Both the position numbers and the translations under genes were made by a program. A stretch of 64,000 nucleotides of DNA from Cunninghamella blakesleeana (Eukaryota > Mucoromycota > Mucoromycetes > Mucorales > Cunninghamellaceae), in contig JAFCIZ010000005.1 of NCBI GenBank assembly GCA_017871115.1, positions 5,201,501-5,265,500 of the forward strand, in the 5' to 3' direction. Below are positions 1 through 13,400 of the stretch, piece by piece. A model generated the notes under the pieces. The model ran no database searches and had not been told where the DNA came from. It worked only from the letters and a program-made list of their open reading frames with translations. How positions within the stretch are numbered: the first letter of the stretch is position 1; each line of letters opens with the position of its first letter.

Positions 1-863
1 AGCGAGGGGGTATTTTTTTTTATTTTAAAAAAAAAAAAAAGACAAAGAAAATATGAATTTAAAGTTTTTGTTATGTTTTTTTTTTTATTATTACTATAGT
101 GATTAAAAAATAAATAAACCAATGAGGATTTCCAAAAAAAGATAAATATATATATGTATAATATATGTTTAAAATCGGTTCTATTAAAATTCATTTGTCT
201 ATAAATTTAAATCCAAGGAATATGTTATTTATATATATTTATATAAATAAAATATATATAATTGATTTATTTCTATCAAAAATATTATTATTGATAATCA
301 GTTAATAAAAAAAAAAGTAGGAGACAACTTAAAGTCTTTGTTCTTGAAGGCGGATATTCAAAAAAAATAAAATAAAAAAAAATAACCATCTCCTTTTTTC
401 TTTTTACCTTATTTTCACCAAATGAACGATATATTTTAAAAGAAATGTATATATAAATATATACACTTTTTGATGATAGCAAACGTAAATAAAAATAAAA
501 ATAAAAATAGTAGAATGATTGGAAATTCTGGTTTTTAAAATTCTGGTTTTTTTAAAATGTCTTGAAAAAATACGTTCTGGTCTTTTTTTACCAGACCGAT
601 CTTTTTAAACATACATATAAAATGTATACTTTTATGCGAAAAGGAGCTTTTTTTTTTTGAATTAACAATAAAAAAAAATTGATATATTAAATACATATGA
701 ACCATACACCGATTAAGTGAACAAAAATGACATGCTTATCATTTTTTTCATCGAATTAACATCATTATCATTTTTTATTCGTTCAATTGTTTTTTCAAAA
801 TGTAAATAAAAAACATATTATAATGTAATCATTGTACATACATACATACATACATACATACAT

Positions 864-909
<46 letters not shown>

Positions 910-1173
910 GAAAGTAAAACAATGACACAACAACATCAAGTAAACTACATGCAATAATTAATAAACTCACCATTGAAAATATTATTTTATACAACACATT
1001 CTTTAAGGAGATAAGAATGAAGGAGTGCAGGTAAACAAAATAAAATAAAACAAAACGATTATTGTTAATATAATTGAAAGAAATGCCTTATTTAGATTCT
1101 TACAAAAAATAATAAATATTAATAACATATCATACAATTTTTTTTTTTTATTTCATAAAATAATTTTTTAAGT
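1..1173. other. intergenic, A+T-rich, no gene seen
   Basis: I see no coding exon here. The stretch is homopolymer-rich and holds a compound microsatellite: a TACA-type tetranucleotide run at about 838-866 followed by a TA run to about 902. The only longer open frame (288-482, minus) is low-complexity and unsupported. Confidence 0.6.
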
Positions 1174-1555
1174 TCAAAGGTTTTTTTGTTGTAAATAATC
1201 ATCTTGGATAATATGAGCCACTTTATTTGCATTTTTAATAGCAGTAGAATCATTTAATCTTTCCTTTCTTGCCACTTGTTCCATTCTATCCACCTCATCC
1301 TTTAATAATATTACAAAATGAAATATAAAACTTAATCCTCTTAAATACATATATCCTTTATTTTATTTATAGCTTTAATTATTTTTTTACCCATGAATTC
1401 TTTTGATCCAATACTCCACCACTATTATTATTTAAACGATTATAATCAAATGTAGAAGCTTCATTATTCATAGTTTGAAAGGATGATTGCATTTCAGAGT
1501 CCTCTTCATCAGGATAATCTTCTACAGTTACCGAGTATTTATGATAATAATCCAT
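1174..1555 (-). CDS. small acidic hypothetical protein, two exons
   Basis: I do not recognise this protein. Exon 1 (1555-1391) starts with ATG and encodes MDYYHKYSVTVEDYP, an acidic stretch, and a linker ending in Trp. A GT donor at 1390 and an AG acceptor at 1301-1300 enclose a 91-nt intron. Exon 2 (1299-1174) encodes a charged, helix-prone tail (DEVDRMEQVARKER to QQKNL) and stops at TGA. Both junctions are phase 0 and the reading frame is clean, giving 96 residues. No signal peptide or membrane segment is visible. Codon usage and the non-repetitive sequence look coding, but without homologues the call rests only on the splice sites and open frame. An upstream exon cannot be excluded. Confidence 0.5.
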
Positions 1556-1894
1556 TATGTTTTTATCTTTAAAAAAAAATAAAAGAAAAAAGAAAAAAGA
1601 AATACTTTTTGAATGTGTGAGTTTTTTCTTTTTTTTTTTACTTTAATGCATGGGATCATCGGTATTGTGCGAATTTTTTTTTAATGTGAAACAAAATAAA
1701 TAAAAAAAGAGTAAATAAATGGAAAAAGGTTTTTTATGACGACAATAAAAATAATAAAATGACTTTTTTTTTTTTTTTAAACAATAATAAGGTAATATAT
1801 ATTTAAAATAAATAATGATAAGATAGAAGTTATAGTAGTAGTAGTAGTAGTATTTTAATAATCAAATAAATGTCACAAATAAAGTAAATATCGT
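1556..1894. other. spacer between two minus-strand genes
   Basis: This is an A/T-run-rich spacer with a short TAG trinucleotide run near 1834-1851. It would hold the promoter of the small gene to its left and the 3' end of the large gene to its right. No coding signal is seen. Confidence 0.5.
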
Positions 1895-4500
1895 TTAACC
1901 AATTGATTTTTCCAGCTTGTCTAATCTTTCCCTTAAAGTATTTAATACAGATTGATATTCACTCGAACCAATATCATTTTGTGATCGAACAATTGTAGGT
2001 GGCGATTTTAAATTGGCATTACCATTAGTTTCTGATAATGATGATGATGTAGGAGGAGGTGAAGTTGGTTTTCTATGAAGTGGTTGATGTTGGTTGCTAC
2101 TATTATTATTACTAGTTTCTATTTCTAATCTGGATTCTAATTGGATGATCCTTTTCATCATACCATCCATTAAATCATCCATTCGATTCATTACATCCTT
2201 TTGTACTTCTTTAATTTGGCTTCTTATTAATGCTTCAACCGTTGTAGAGGATGCTTGTAAAGTCTGTAATAAAGTAGAAGATCTTCGAATTTGGTCATCC
2301 AATGTAGTTTTTAATGTTCGTGTGGTTTCAATGGTATCAAATAATTGTTCAAAAGGTTGTAAAAATTGCTGTCTTTGTAAAGCGGCAAATGAAAATGTAG
2401 TAGGTGTTTGTGGTGGCATAGGTGCTGCTGAGGCTGTTAATGGTAATGAATTATTTGTATTTACATTATTATTATTATTTCCATTTCCATTGGTTCCATT
2501 TCCAGTATTAGAACTATTACTATTATTATTATTATTATTATTATTACTATTACTATTATTATTACTTTGTGGTAATGGGTCTAATCGGCTAGTGGTCTTT
2601 GACGGATACCCGTGTGATGTAGAATGAGGACGACCAAAATTGGATGCACTTGCGTTATGAGGATGAGCTGTATGAGGAGGTTGTTGTTGAGAAGGAACTA
2701 TAGGTGGAATGGCAAATTCTTGCTTTCCAATAGCTCCCCCTGTTGTCTTGGGTTCCGGATGGTGTAAGTGATGATGATGACCGGATGGCTGTGGATGATG
2801 CAAGTGATGATGATGTGAAGATGAATGATGAAGTGAATGAGATGGATTACCATGATGTTGAGATGAAAGAACTGGCGCTGCACGGGGGGATAATAATGGC
2901 GCTAATGTATGTCCTGGCTGTAATGTAGTAGCTGTCTTTGGAGGCTGTCGAAGAGAAGAATGATGAAAACTAGGATGTAACGAAGTTGATCCTCCAGTGG
3001 CTATGGTCATACCATTACTAGCGCCAGTCGCTGCATTGGCAGTGGCAGGTTGATTAGAATTACTCTGTCCATGTTGATGATGTTGTTGTTGATGGTGCTG
3101 TAAGTGCTGTTGCTGTTGTTGTGAATAAGCTTGGTTTTGTTGAGAAGGAATGGTAGAAGTGCCTGGTACACCAGAAGGTAAAGGTTGTCCATTACGAAAA
3201 TTGGAATTCAATGGTGCTGAACGAATAGCTACAGATAAATGATCAGCATAGGATGGTGCAAAAATGGTCAAATGTCTAGAATTCTTTCCCTGCCTTTTAG
3301 CTAATAAAGTTTGTCCATGTTTATTAGCAAGCGTATTTAGAGCATTGGGGTAACTATGTTGAGAACTGACTGTATGTGCTGGTTTAGGTAATACTTTACG
3401 TTCTGTACGTTGCCTTTTATTGTTATTAGTTGCCAAATTATCATCACTATTCAATAGGGAGAAAGAAAAAGGAACATAAAAAATATAAAAAAAAAAGGAC
3501 TCATTAAGCTAAACCTTTCTTTTTTTTATATCCTTTTTTTATTATTATTATTATTATTATATCACTACTTTTTTTTTATATATTCTCTTTTTATACATAT
3601 ATCACGTTTTATATATTATATATACATGTACCATCTCATTTTCTTTTCTTTTCTTTTTTCTAATTCACCAATTTTTATTTATTATTACAATTAAAATACT
3701 TACTCTGGATGTGAGCGTGTTGCAGGTGATTGACTTCCCTGTCCGTTGGACCATAATACTTTTCCTAAAGACATAGGGTTGGTATTTCGTTGATCTTCTT
3801 TTGTATCTTTTGGTTGAGAAAGACTCAATGGAGGAGGTGATAAAGGTTCAGATTTAACAGGATGAGCTTGAGGGGACTGACTAGCATTATGGCCATCATC
3901 ATTATGATCATGATGATCATTATTATTATGCTGTTGTTGTTCTTTTGATGAATGAGGATTATTACTATTGTTATTATTCGTTTCGATTTGTTGCTGTTGT
4001 TTGGGAGATTGTAAAGGTGAAGTAGTAGGCGATAAAGGTAATTCTGTTGACTGAAATTGTTGATTGGTGACTTGTTCAAAACTAGATATGTTTTTCAAGA
4101 TACTATCAGCAAGACCAGCAGAATAATCATTTGGTTTCAGTTTACATAATTCAGCTAAACGATATTTATTCATTGATATAGCTATACGTGCAAGAGCCTG
4201 AACACTAACGTAATATTCTATTGTTGTTGTTACTGTAGTGGTAGGGGTAGTTGATGATTCACTATTTTCATCTGTAGTAGCAGTAGTAGTAGTGGTAGTA
4301 TCTCCAGTGATAAGCTTTTGACAATAACATTCACCTTGAGGTATATGATTCAATAAAGGATGATGAGCAAGATCAGTTACATTAAATAAAGTGCTAATAT
4401 CTGATAATTTAAATAATAAGTTGGAAGTATCAGGAACTTGAAATAAATAAAAAGGAATTCTATTCGAATAATAACCAAGTAATAAAGTAAATACTTTCAT
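1895..4500 (-). CDS. large Q/N/H/S/P-rich hypothetical protein with C-terminal coiled coil
   Basis: Two exons, 4500-3704 and 3446-1895, join in frame (CCA GA | T GAT) across a 257-nt intron, giving about 782 residues. The first ~150 residues are globular-looking and hydrophobic (MKVFTLLLGYYSNRIPFYLF, then VSVQALARIAISMNKYRLAE), interrupted by a Thr run. The middle is low complexity: poly-Gln, His and Asn. It carries VKSEP, which fits a SUMO-acceptor consensus, and a conserved-looking block LTIFAPSYADHLSVAIRSAP just after the junction. The last ~150 residues (from QPFEQLFDTIETTRTLK to ERLDKLEKSIG) look like coiled coil. The composition suggests a nuclear regulator, but I cannot name a family. 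The open frame extends upstream of the chosen ATG to 4509 and beyond without another ATG, so an extra 5' exon is possible. Confidence 0.7.
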
Positions 4501-4940
4501 TTCATCCACTTCATTAACAAAAAAAAAATATAGTAATAATAAAATATGATGATGATATATTAATAAATAATATCACTTTTTAAAAAAAAATATAAAAAAA
4601 TAAAAAAAACAATATATAGAAATATATTTGTTTAATACAAATAAATAATAATAACAATAATAATAATAGTAGTAGTAGTAATAGTAATTAAAAAAAGAAA
4701 AAGAGAAAGAGAGAAAAAAAAAAACAACAGGTATAAAAAAAATCGGCAACAGTAATTGGCTGGGTTTTAAAAAATATAAAACCTTAAAAGAAAAAGAAAA
4801 AACTACACTCTATATTAATAATTTATTATATAAACATTAATAATTTTTATTATTATGCATTTATTTATTATTTATATGTATATATATATATAACCATAAT
4901 CATGATTATAATCATAATAAAATAATATTATATCCTTCTT
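4501..4940. other. spacer, no gene seen
   Basis: The sequence is homopolymer and trinucleotide-rich, with a TAG run near 4665-4680. It lies 5' of the Q/N-rich gene and 3' of the TFIIF beta gene, both on the minus strand. No exon is recognised. Confidence 0.5.
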
Positions 4941-5372
4941 TTAAAGTCTGATTTCTTCCAATTCTTCATTATCAAGATCATCAAGGTCATCATCACTAAG
5001 ATCTTGTTGTGCCAATTTAGCTCTTTCACTTCCTTCTTTTTCAGCTTGTGATTCTCTATCTTTAAACTCAGGCTTTAACTGGTAATTACCAGCATAAGGT
5101 CCACGTTTATTTAAAATACAGATTTCCGTCAAGACTTCTTTTAAATATTGCGTAGGTTGATTGGTATGCTCCAAGATCCCTTTAAATGACCAATAAGGAT
5201 ATTTATCGAAGGCAGCAAATAATACATCCATCAATTCATTACGAGGCATACGTGTGGCTTTTTCTTTATCCACTTTAGTCTTTTTAGATGGCTATTATCA
5301 TTAAGAAAAAAAAAAAAATAGAAAGAATGAGTGGTATTAGTGTTTTTTTTCTGTCTTTCTTTTTTTTTTTGA

Positions 5373-5411
<39 letters not shown>

Positions 5412-6461
5412 ACCACAAAGTCTGAAAATCCGTCGTTTTGTAAAGAACTACTTGCACCAGGAACAAATACAGGTTGATTATCTTGACCGAGAACTTGAAC
5501 AGTTCGTTGAGGCATTTCAGCATCAGCAACACGTTTCCTTACAATATTTCTATAATCACTGAATTCAGATGGTGTAGCTGTACAATCATGATGAACTTTT
5601 CCTTGTATAACTCGTCCTACCCATATGCATCAGAAAAATTAAATAAAAATAAATGAAAAGTTTAGGATATTAATATTATAAATCACTACACGATCCTATA
5701 TATATACTATATATTTATTACTCAATAGTAGATTACCTCCGTTTTCATTTTCAGTAAAAATATATCGATTATTAACTTCTCCAGGTGTGATTTTAATTGT
5801 GTATTCTTTTGGGATATCTTTTACTTCTTCCGGTAATATTAAAGAAATCTGATTTTATCCATCCATTCATCGGTATAAATACAAAAATAAAAGAGAGAGA
5901 TTAATAACGCTTGAAATTATATTCATATATATATTTCTATGTATATTATTTTGCATATATATGTATATATATTTACAGCACTTGATTTTCCAGGAGGAGG
6001 GCTATATATAATAATATTATTATTACTATTTAGTTCTTATTATTCTTAATAAAAAAAAAAAAAAATAGGTACATATAATCATAATCATAAAATACTCACT
6101 GGCTATAAATGCGTACACTTCCAAGATTAACATTATCTTCGTCAATATCTCTCCATTTTGCTGCTAAAAATTTTGGCACCTACAAATATAAAAAAACACA
6201 TAAATACATACACATACATATATATATATATATATATAAATCTTGTTTAATTCAGTAGTATTCTTTTATATACTTAATAATAGTAATAATAATAATAACA
6301 ATATATATTATCAAATAATAACTAACCTTAACTAACCAAATTTTTGTATCAATATTATCCATGTTGAGATCTTCTAAATCTTCGTCATCAACTACTCCTT
6401 CTAAAGATCCAGGATCGTCTTCAAAAAGTGCATCTACATTAGGGCCATTATCGTCAGACAT
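4941..6461 (-). CDS. TFG2: transcription initiation factor IIF subunit beta (RAP30/Tfg2)
   Basis: This is the small subunit of TFIIF, which binds RNA polymerase II, delivers it to the promoter and suppresses non-specific DNA binding. Six exons were rebuilt: 6461-6327, 6179-6100, 6001-5977, 5848-5737, 5616-5414 and 5291-4941. All junctions keep frame and give 301 residues. After an acidic N-terminus (~1-38), the dimerisation region contains WLVKVPKFLAAKWRD, GSVRIYS, the ILPEEVKDIPKEYTI block and GKVHHDCTATP. The C-terminal winged helix (about 199-262) begins RMPRNELMDVLFAAFD and includes YWSFKGILEHTNQP and GPYAGNYQLKPEF. It is followed by an acidic D/E tail. Exon 3 is only 25 nt. Family order and length match fungal and animal RAP30 well. 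Confidence 0.93.
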
Positions 6462-6702
6462 AATTATATGATAATTACTTGTTTATATTAATAAAAAAAA
6501 ATAAAAAAAAGAATGAATAAAAAAAGAAAAGGTTTATATACAAATATTATTATTATTAATAAAAAAAATGCAAAGGAAAGAGAATTGGACGAAAAAAAAA
6601 TTGAAAAAAATTTAAACTGATTTTTATTTTTAAAAATCAGACCCAGCTGGTCTAAGTTTCTTAACATAAAAATATATGTATTTAAAACGAATATACTTTG
6701 TA

Positions 6703-7388
6703 TTAACCTAAATAATTAATACAGAAAAAGTGAAGCAATAGAGAACAAAAGGCAAAATCGGCAAAAGCACTATATTTAGATTTATAATACAAAAATCAAC
6801 ATAAGAAAAGAAAAGAAAAATCATATATATTCCAAAAAAAAAATGTAAAGAAAATAAGAGGTTTTCCATAATTATATCTATTTATATATTACCGTTCTGG
6901 AGAGATAGTTTTGAAAGAGTCTTTATTCTGTGGGTTGGTTTGAATTCGAAGATTGGCTGATAATAAAAGATATTTCGCGTTATTATTATTATTGTCATTA
7001 TTGTTTGTTTTTTTGTTTGTTCATTGAAGGCATCAATAATATTGTTATTTGAAGGATAGTATAAATATAATAAAATAACATATATATACATATATAGATA
7101 TATATATATATTTAGTGATTATCGATATATATAAAAATAAAAACTATATATATTGTATTTTCTATTATCAATCTATTTACCAGCTAAAACAAAACTACCA
7201 ACAGTTGAGATGAAACCAGCCAAGAAGGCATTATAAGGAAAAGTACCAGCTATCATCATATATACAAACTGAAGTATACCAGTTATCATTATATATACAA
7301 GGTATACATCAATAATTTTTAAACTAATAGATGTATCTTTTTTATAGGCTGTTATAAATTTCTGTGATGCATCAATAATTTTATTCAT
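6703..7388 (-). CDS. OST2: oligosaccharyltransferase subunit DAD1/Ost2
   Basis: This is an integral ER membrane subunit of the oligosaccharyltransferase complex that N-glycosylates nascent proteins. Three exons (7388-7181, 6956-6893, 6769-6703) join in frame to give 112 residues, the usual DAD1 length of about 113. Visible family blocks are KIIDVYLVYIMITGILQFVY, the GTFPYNAFLAGFISTVGSFV membrane segment, ANLRIQTNPQNK, ISPERAFADF and the short C-terminal membrane segment ending NYLG. Exon 3 was found from the ER|AFADF junction; the conserved end shows the splice model is right. The gene is head-to-head with SKN7 across about 260 bp, so the two may share a promoter region. Confidence 0.93.
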
Positions 7389-7649
7389 ATTTATTTATGT
7401 ATATAAATCTATTTATTTTTTAGTGAAGAGTAATAGAGACAGAGAAAAAAAATTTATTTCAAACGTGTACCGCACCAAAAAAAAAATGAAATCTGAGTTT
7501 TAAATTATCTTTTTTTAAATTTTTTAAAATAAAAAAGATAATTTGATTTCTTTTTTCTTTTTCTTCCTCTCTTTTTTGTTTTAATTAATTTTTTTATATT
7601 AAAAAAATAATCATAATAATCATTATTACCAATCAAAATATAAATATAT

Positions 7650-9651
7650 ATGAATTCAGATATAACAACAACATCACCAAAAGAAGAAACTCTAATAGAT
7701 GAAACATCATCCTCTATACAACGATCAAGAAATGATGGTGTAGTACCTGATTTTATTCAGAAGCTATTCAAGTAATAAAATAATAATAATAATTAATAAT
7801 AAAAGGAAGAGTATGAAGGAAGAAAAAAAAAGGGAAGAAAAAAGGGTAGAATTCAGTTCCAAATATGGAAAAGTTAAAATAAGACTAACGAGGTTTTAAA
7901 AAAAATATAAACAAATACAAACTCATCATATGGCTATTTTTTCAAACCCTCTTAAACTTTCTTTTATATTTATTTTTTTGACGATATAATATATATATAT
8001 ATATATATATAGTATGCTTGAAAATGCAAGTTCCGAGTCATGTTTTCATTGGGGAAGACAAGGCACAACATTTGTCATAGATGATCCTAATGAATTTGCA
8101 AAAACAATCTTACCAAAGAGATTCAAACACAGTAACTTTTCAAGTTTTGTCCGACAGCTAAATAAATATGATTTTCATAAGCTTCGTTTTTTGGATAATA
8201 AAACATCACCTATTCAATCGCAGGTATATAAGAGAGAATGAAAAAAAAATGGTATATTTAGAAATTTAGAAAAATCCAAAAAAAAAGCTATTATATAATT
8301 TTAACATTTCTATATTCTATATTCTGCCCTTTTTTATAGGCATGGGAGTTTCAACATCCAAATTTTAGAAGAGACAAAAAACATTTATTAGCCCTTATAC
8401 GTAGAAAAACAAATAGAAAACCAAATATAAAAAGTGTGAATAATGATAATAACAAAAATAATAAATCATCATCATCATCGCCTATATCATCCAATACAGA
8501 AGTATCATCATCACCATCATCATCAATGAATCAAGATGTCACCTTAGCCATGAACCAATGGAAAGATATATTAAGCGGTTTTCAAACCCAGCTTAATGAC
8601 CTTCGTCATGCACAAATATCAATGGAAACAACAATGAATAGACTTTTAAATAGAGATAGTTTATTGATGGATCAATTAAATGATTTAAAAAGAAACCTAG
8701 ACGAAAGAAATAATATAATATCCACTTTAATGGATAATAAACGGTTTATTCATGCTACATCACAGAGTAAGTTATATCTACATATACATATAAATAAAAA
8801 CTTGGTTTATAGATAGATGGATATAAAATAAGAATTAATTGAATAATTAATTAATTACCTTATTACAATTATATTGTAATTTTATATGTATTATCTTTAT
8901 TTTTTAAATAGATAAAAATATTGCCGAAGATATAGCGCCTACTATGCCATCACCACAATCACCTAGTTTAAAATTATATCCATGGATTCAATTACCAACT
9001 ATATCAAATAATAATAATAATAATAATAATAATTCTTTACAGCCTTCATCAAGAATTATATCCAATACAAATATATCATCATCACCTATAACATCATCTT
9101 TATCTAATCATTCCACTACCTCTACTACTACTACCTCAACATCAACTTCCCTAGCAACTAATACAAACAATATAACAACTGATAATAATTTAGCGAATAT
9201 AAATACGCCTAATACATCTAATAATGAAAAAGATAATAAGGATCAACAACGATCAGCGCAACCTACATGTTTATTATGGAACGTTAAACCTAAAATATTG
9301 GTAGTAGAAGATAATGAATTATATAGAAAGATTAGTGAACGATGTTTAAATCGGTTAGGATGTACATTTCATATGGCATGTGATGGATTAGAAGCCATAT
9401 CATTTATGGAAACCAATAAATATGATTTAATATTAATGGATATTAGTATTCCTAAATTAGACGGAATGGAAGTAACAAGAAAACTACGTATGTATGATCA
9501 ATTAACCCCAGTAGTCTCTATGACCGCCAATTATACAGAACATGATATTGACAATTATGTAGGGAGTGGGATGTCGGATTTATTACCTAAACCTTTTGAT
9601 CAATCTAAACTATATGATATTCTTAAACAACACTGTTCTCATCTTATTTAA
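7650..9651 (+). CDS. SKN7: Skn7-type transcription factor: HSF DNA-binding domain plus response-regulator receiver
   Basis: This is a nuclear response regulator at the end of a His-Asp phosphorelay, known in fungi for oxidative, osmotic and cell-wall stress. Four exons (7650-7771, 8013-8223, 8340-8766, 8912-9651) give 499 residues. Residues ~32-134 form an HSF-type domain: FIQKLFNMLE, the recognition-helix block [20 protein letters not shown], then [11 protein letters not shown]. Residues ~185-250 look like coiled coil. A Ser/Thr/Asn-rich linker precedes the receiver (~378-496). The receiver has the acidic pair in [10 protein letters not shown], the phospho-acceptor Asp in LILMDISIP (~residue 430), the conserved Thr in SMTAN and Lys in LPKPFD. 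The first intron falls inside the HSF helix, and joining it restores FNMLE. Confidence 0.95.
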
Positions 9652-10117
9652 AAAATCATAATCATTTATTTTTAATAAAATTCATTACTATTATTATTAT
9701 TACTATTATTATTTTTATTATTGATTATTTTGTTTAATATAATTATAATTATAATTTTAAAAAAAATGCATTTTTCATATTTTTAGCTTATTTTATTTCA
9801 TTTTAATTTTTAGTATGATTATCACTTTATAATAATAACATTAGTATGAAATTGATTTATAATAAAAAAAATAAAAAAAATAGGGAAAAAGGAGGAATGA
9901 AATAAAATAAATTATCTAACTTATAATGTATTGATTCTGCCTGTATATCTATATGATGTGTTTTTTTAATGAAAAATAAAATAAAAATAATAAAAAAAAG
10001 TAATGTTTTCATTTATGAAATTGATGTATTAAATTGCAAAATATGATAATTAACAATAATAATAAATAATATCAAATAATATTAAAATATGAAACATAAT
10101 AGAATGATCAATAAATA

Positions 10118-10158
<41 letters not shown>

Positions 10159-10477
10159 TTCAAGGAGGAGAAAATGTAAATTGATAACACTATTGGGAGT
10201 AAAAACCTTTTTTTTTTTTTTGATTGAAGATCATAGTTATTAGTATTATTATTTTATTTATATGTATATATATTTTTGAGGGAAAAAAAAAAAAGAAAAA
10301 AAAAGGAGAAAAGGGTAGTATGTATATGTATATGAATGAGTAAAAAGGAAAAAAAAAAAAAAAAAAAAAAAGGAAAAAAGACAAGACAAAAAAAAATAAC
10401 AACACGCAAACAAATTAAAAAAAGAGTAGTTTTAAATAAATAAATAATATTTTGAAATAGATATAAAAGTAAATGAA
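9652..10477. other. 3' spacer between convergent genes
   Basis: This region lies between the stop codons of SKN7 (+) and the PH-domain gene (-). It is A/T-rich with ATT and TA microsatellites (about 10128-10157) and a long purine block at 10281-10400. No exon or RNA gene is recognised. Confidence 0.5.
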
Positions 10478-13400
10478 TTACAAACGAATACTGGTATTAC
10501 CAGTAGAAGTAGAAGGAACAGGATTCATTTTTCTATGATGATGATACATGGTTGTTGGTGAAGCGGTACGAGTATATTGATGATGATTATGGTAAGCATT
10601 AATCATGGAAGCAGTTGTTGTTGTATATAAAGGTTCATCTTCATCGTCATCTTCATTTTCTTCTTGTGCTTGTTCTTCATCTTCATCTTCAGAGAGTAAA
10701 GGTTTTGAATATCGACGAGCACTATATTGAGTACTATTAGGTGTCATTGGAAAACCATTTGTAAAATAGTGCGGTTGCTGTTGTTGTTGATAATGAGGGT
10801 GAGGATGAGGATGAGCATAATATCCAGAAGGTGAATAAGGTCTTCCATATAACAACCCATTAGGTGAAGAAGGCATAGGGCTAGTTGGAGTAATAGGGCT
10901 ACTTGTGCTTGTATGTGGCGATCCAGGTGACATTAATGGTGGCATAGGCATCATATTATTTCCAGGTGAAGGTGGATTCATATAAGGATGCATCATCATT
11001 GGATGAACATAACCATTAGCAGCATACATCATCATCTAGAGAAAAAAGAGAAAAGAATAGAAATGAGTATAAATAACAAGCACTATTTTTTAAATATATA
11101 TAATAATAATAACTATTATGACTTACTTGATGTTTCATAAATTGCTGTTGTCTTTGTTCTAAAATTCTACGTTCCTTTTCTCGTTCGAGACGATCAATAT
11201 GATGCTGTTGTACTCTTTCAGCAACTCTAGGATTATGACCTTGTTTACGATGGCGTTCTCTTTCTGAAATGACACCTACTAATCCACCTTTAGGAGGTCT
11301 AGGTTTTGTTGGCACTTGAATTAAAGGTTGGCCAGTGGCACGAGCGTATTCAATTTGTTCTTTTGCACTTAATTGTTCCCCAAGTAAATTATCCAAAAGG
11401 CTATTTTGTGGAGCAAAATGATCACTAAGCGATGGAATCAAAGGACCTTCCTGATCATAATCATCATCATATCTGTCTTGATCCTCTTCTTCATCATCTT
11501 CGTCATCTTGTTCATCATCGCCTCCATAAATATAATCTTCATCAAGGTACCTAGATCTAGGAGATCGCTCATCCCATCCATGTTGACCACCACTCCCTAA
11601 TAACCCACTACCGCTACCACTACTATGACTTCTTCCATCTTCATCCCCCCTTTGATTATCCCATGATAATCTACGGCGATCCAACCCACTACTATTACTT
11701 GTTGCTGGGCTATTTGAAATACTATACGTTTTCATTGGTAAAGAGTATTTTCTATCAGGTGTGGGTGTGCGCGATTTAGGTAATAAAGTAGGATCCAAAT
11801 ATTTATTAAAATCAGCTGTAAGAGAAAAATCACCAAATAATATAGAGGATGATGATGGAGAAGGAGATGAGGCTGTTGTAGATTTTTTACGATCCCCATG
11901 AGAATGACTACCATTACTATTATTGCTGATAATACTGCTGCCACTACTGAATTGTCTTTGTTGAGGGCGAGCTGAGGATTTACGACGATTTGTAGAAGGG
12001 GATGGGGAAGAAGTTGAAGAAAAATTGCCAGAGAAGGTTGTGCTGGTAATTTCATTTTTTAAGGAGGAACTTTCATATTTAGTTGTATCAAATCCATTAC
12101 CGAAATCAAAATCTGGAATTAAAAGTGAACTTGCACTGGTTTCTTTCGATGAACCATCCGCTCCTGCTTTTTTATTTACTAAAGGTTTACTTCTACCAAT
12201 AGGTTCATCATCGCTATCAGGTTCTTCATCTTCTTCTTCTTCTTCAAAATCATCATCACTTTCATCGCTAGAATCTGCTACCTAAAAAAAGAAAAAAATG
12301 AGTATACATATTCTAATATTTCCCTTTCTCCTATTTTTTTTTTTATTTTTTTTTTTTCCTTATTTTTTTTTTAGAAAAAAAAAAAAAAAATACTTACTTG
12401 AGAACGTAACGTAGAGGGTTCATTTAATAAACCAGCATCAGAAGCCGCTCGTTGTTGTCTTGAAGGATCAATAGATTCTACAGTAATAAGTGGTAAACTT
12501 TTAGCACGGTGTTGCTGTAAAGAAGAAGATTGTTGCTGTTGTTGTTTATGAGAAAGAGCATTTACAAAAAGTTGATACATATCATGTTTATTAGTTGATT
12601 GAGAATAAATATCCATATGTTGAAGAATATCATCAGTTTCTAACCACCATTGAGAATTGATTCGATGTTTATTATTGATACTACTATCATCATGATCATC
12701 ATCAGAAGAAAAAGTTGAAGGGATGGTATCACCAAAATTTAAAGAAGAAGGGTTGGTAGGATCTTGAAGTAAAGAGCCAGGAAGTCCATATAATGAAAAA
12801 GCATTAAATAAATGAGACAACCATTGAATCATATGTTGGTTTGAATCAGCCATAAATAAAAGCTCCATCATTTCACCATTTTGAACACCCTCTAAACGAA
12901 TCAAAGTGGATTGATGAATAAGAGAAGGGATTTCAGGATAAACTGCATAAGCATGATGAATACAGTTTAATGCCAATAAAGGTTGTTTTGATTTTTTAGT
13001 TTCATAAAGTACAAGTTGAGGTAAAGTAGTGGAGGTATCTTGTTTATTGTTGTTATTATTATTATTATTATTTCCAAGTAATTTTGATTTTTTTAAAACT
13101 GCTGTTGTTGTTGTTGTTGTTGAAGAAGAATTATAAGAAGAGGGTGGAATAATAGATACCCATAATTTTTTCCATTCATTATTATTTTTTGTATTAGGTA
13201 AAAGGACTTGTAAATAGCCAGAAGTGGTAGTAGAGGCAGAGGAGATAGTATTGGGTTGTAAAAATAAATGAAAAGTATAGAATTGATGCAAAAGCTGACG
13301 TTCAAAACAAACCAAACGGAAAGCAGCTATCCATTTTTTTAAAGAAACAGGATCCAAAGTATTTAACTTTAATACTTTGTTTTTATGAGGCAACTCTAAA

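Noticed and set aside
2094..2627. 177-codon hydrophobic open frame on the plus strand
   Set aside because: It is the antisense reading of Asn-, Ser- and Thr-rich codons of the large minus-strand gene. The Leu runs mirror AAT repeats.
4510..4860. Extra 5' exon for the large Q/N-rich gene
   Set aside because: The frame stays open upstream but contains no ATG, and no convincing donor-bearing exon was found.
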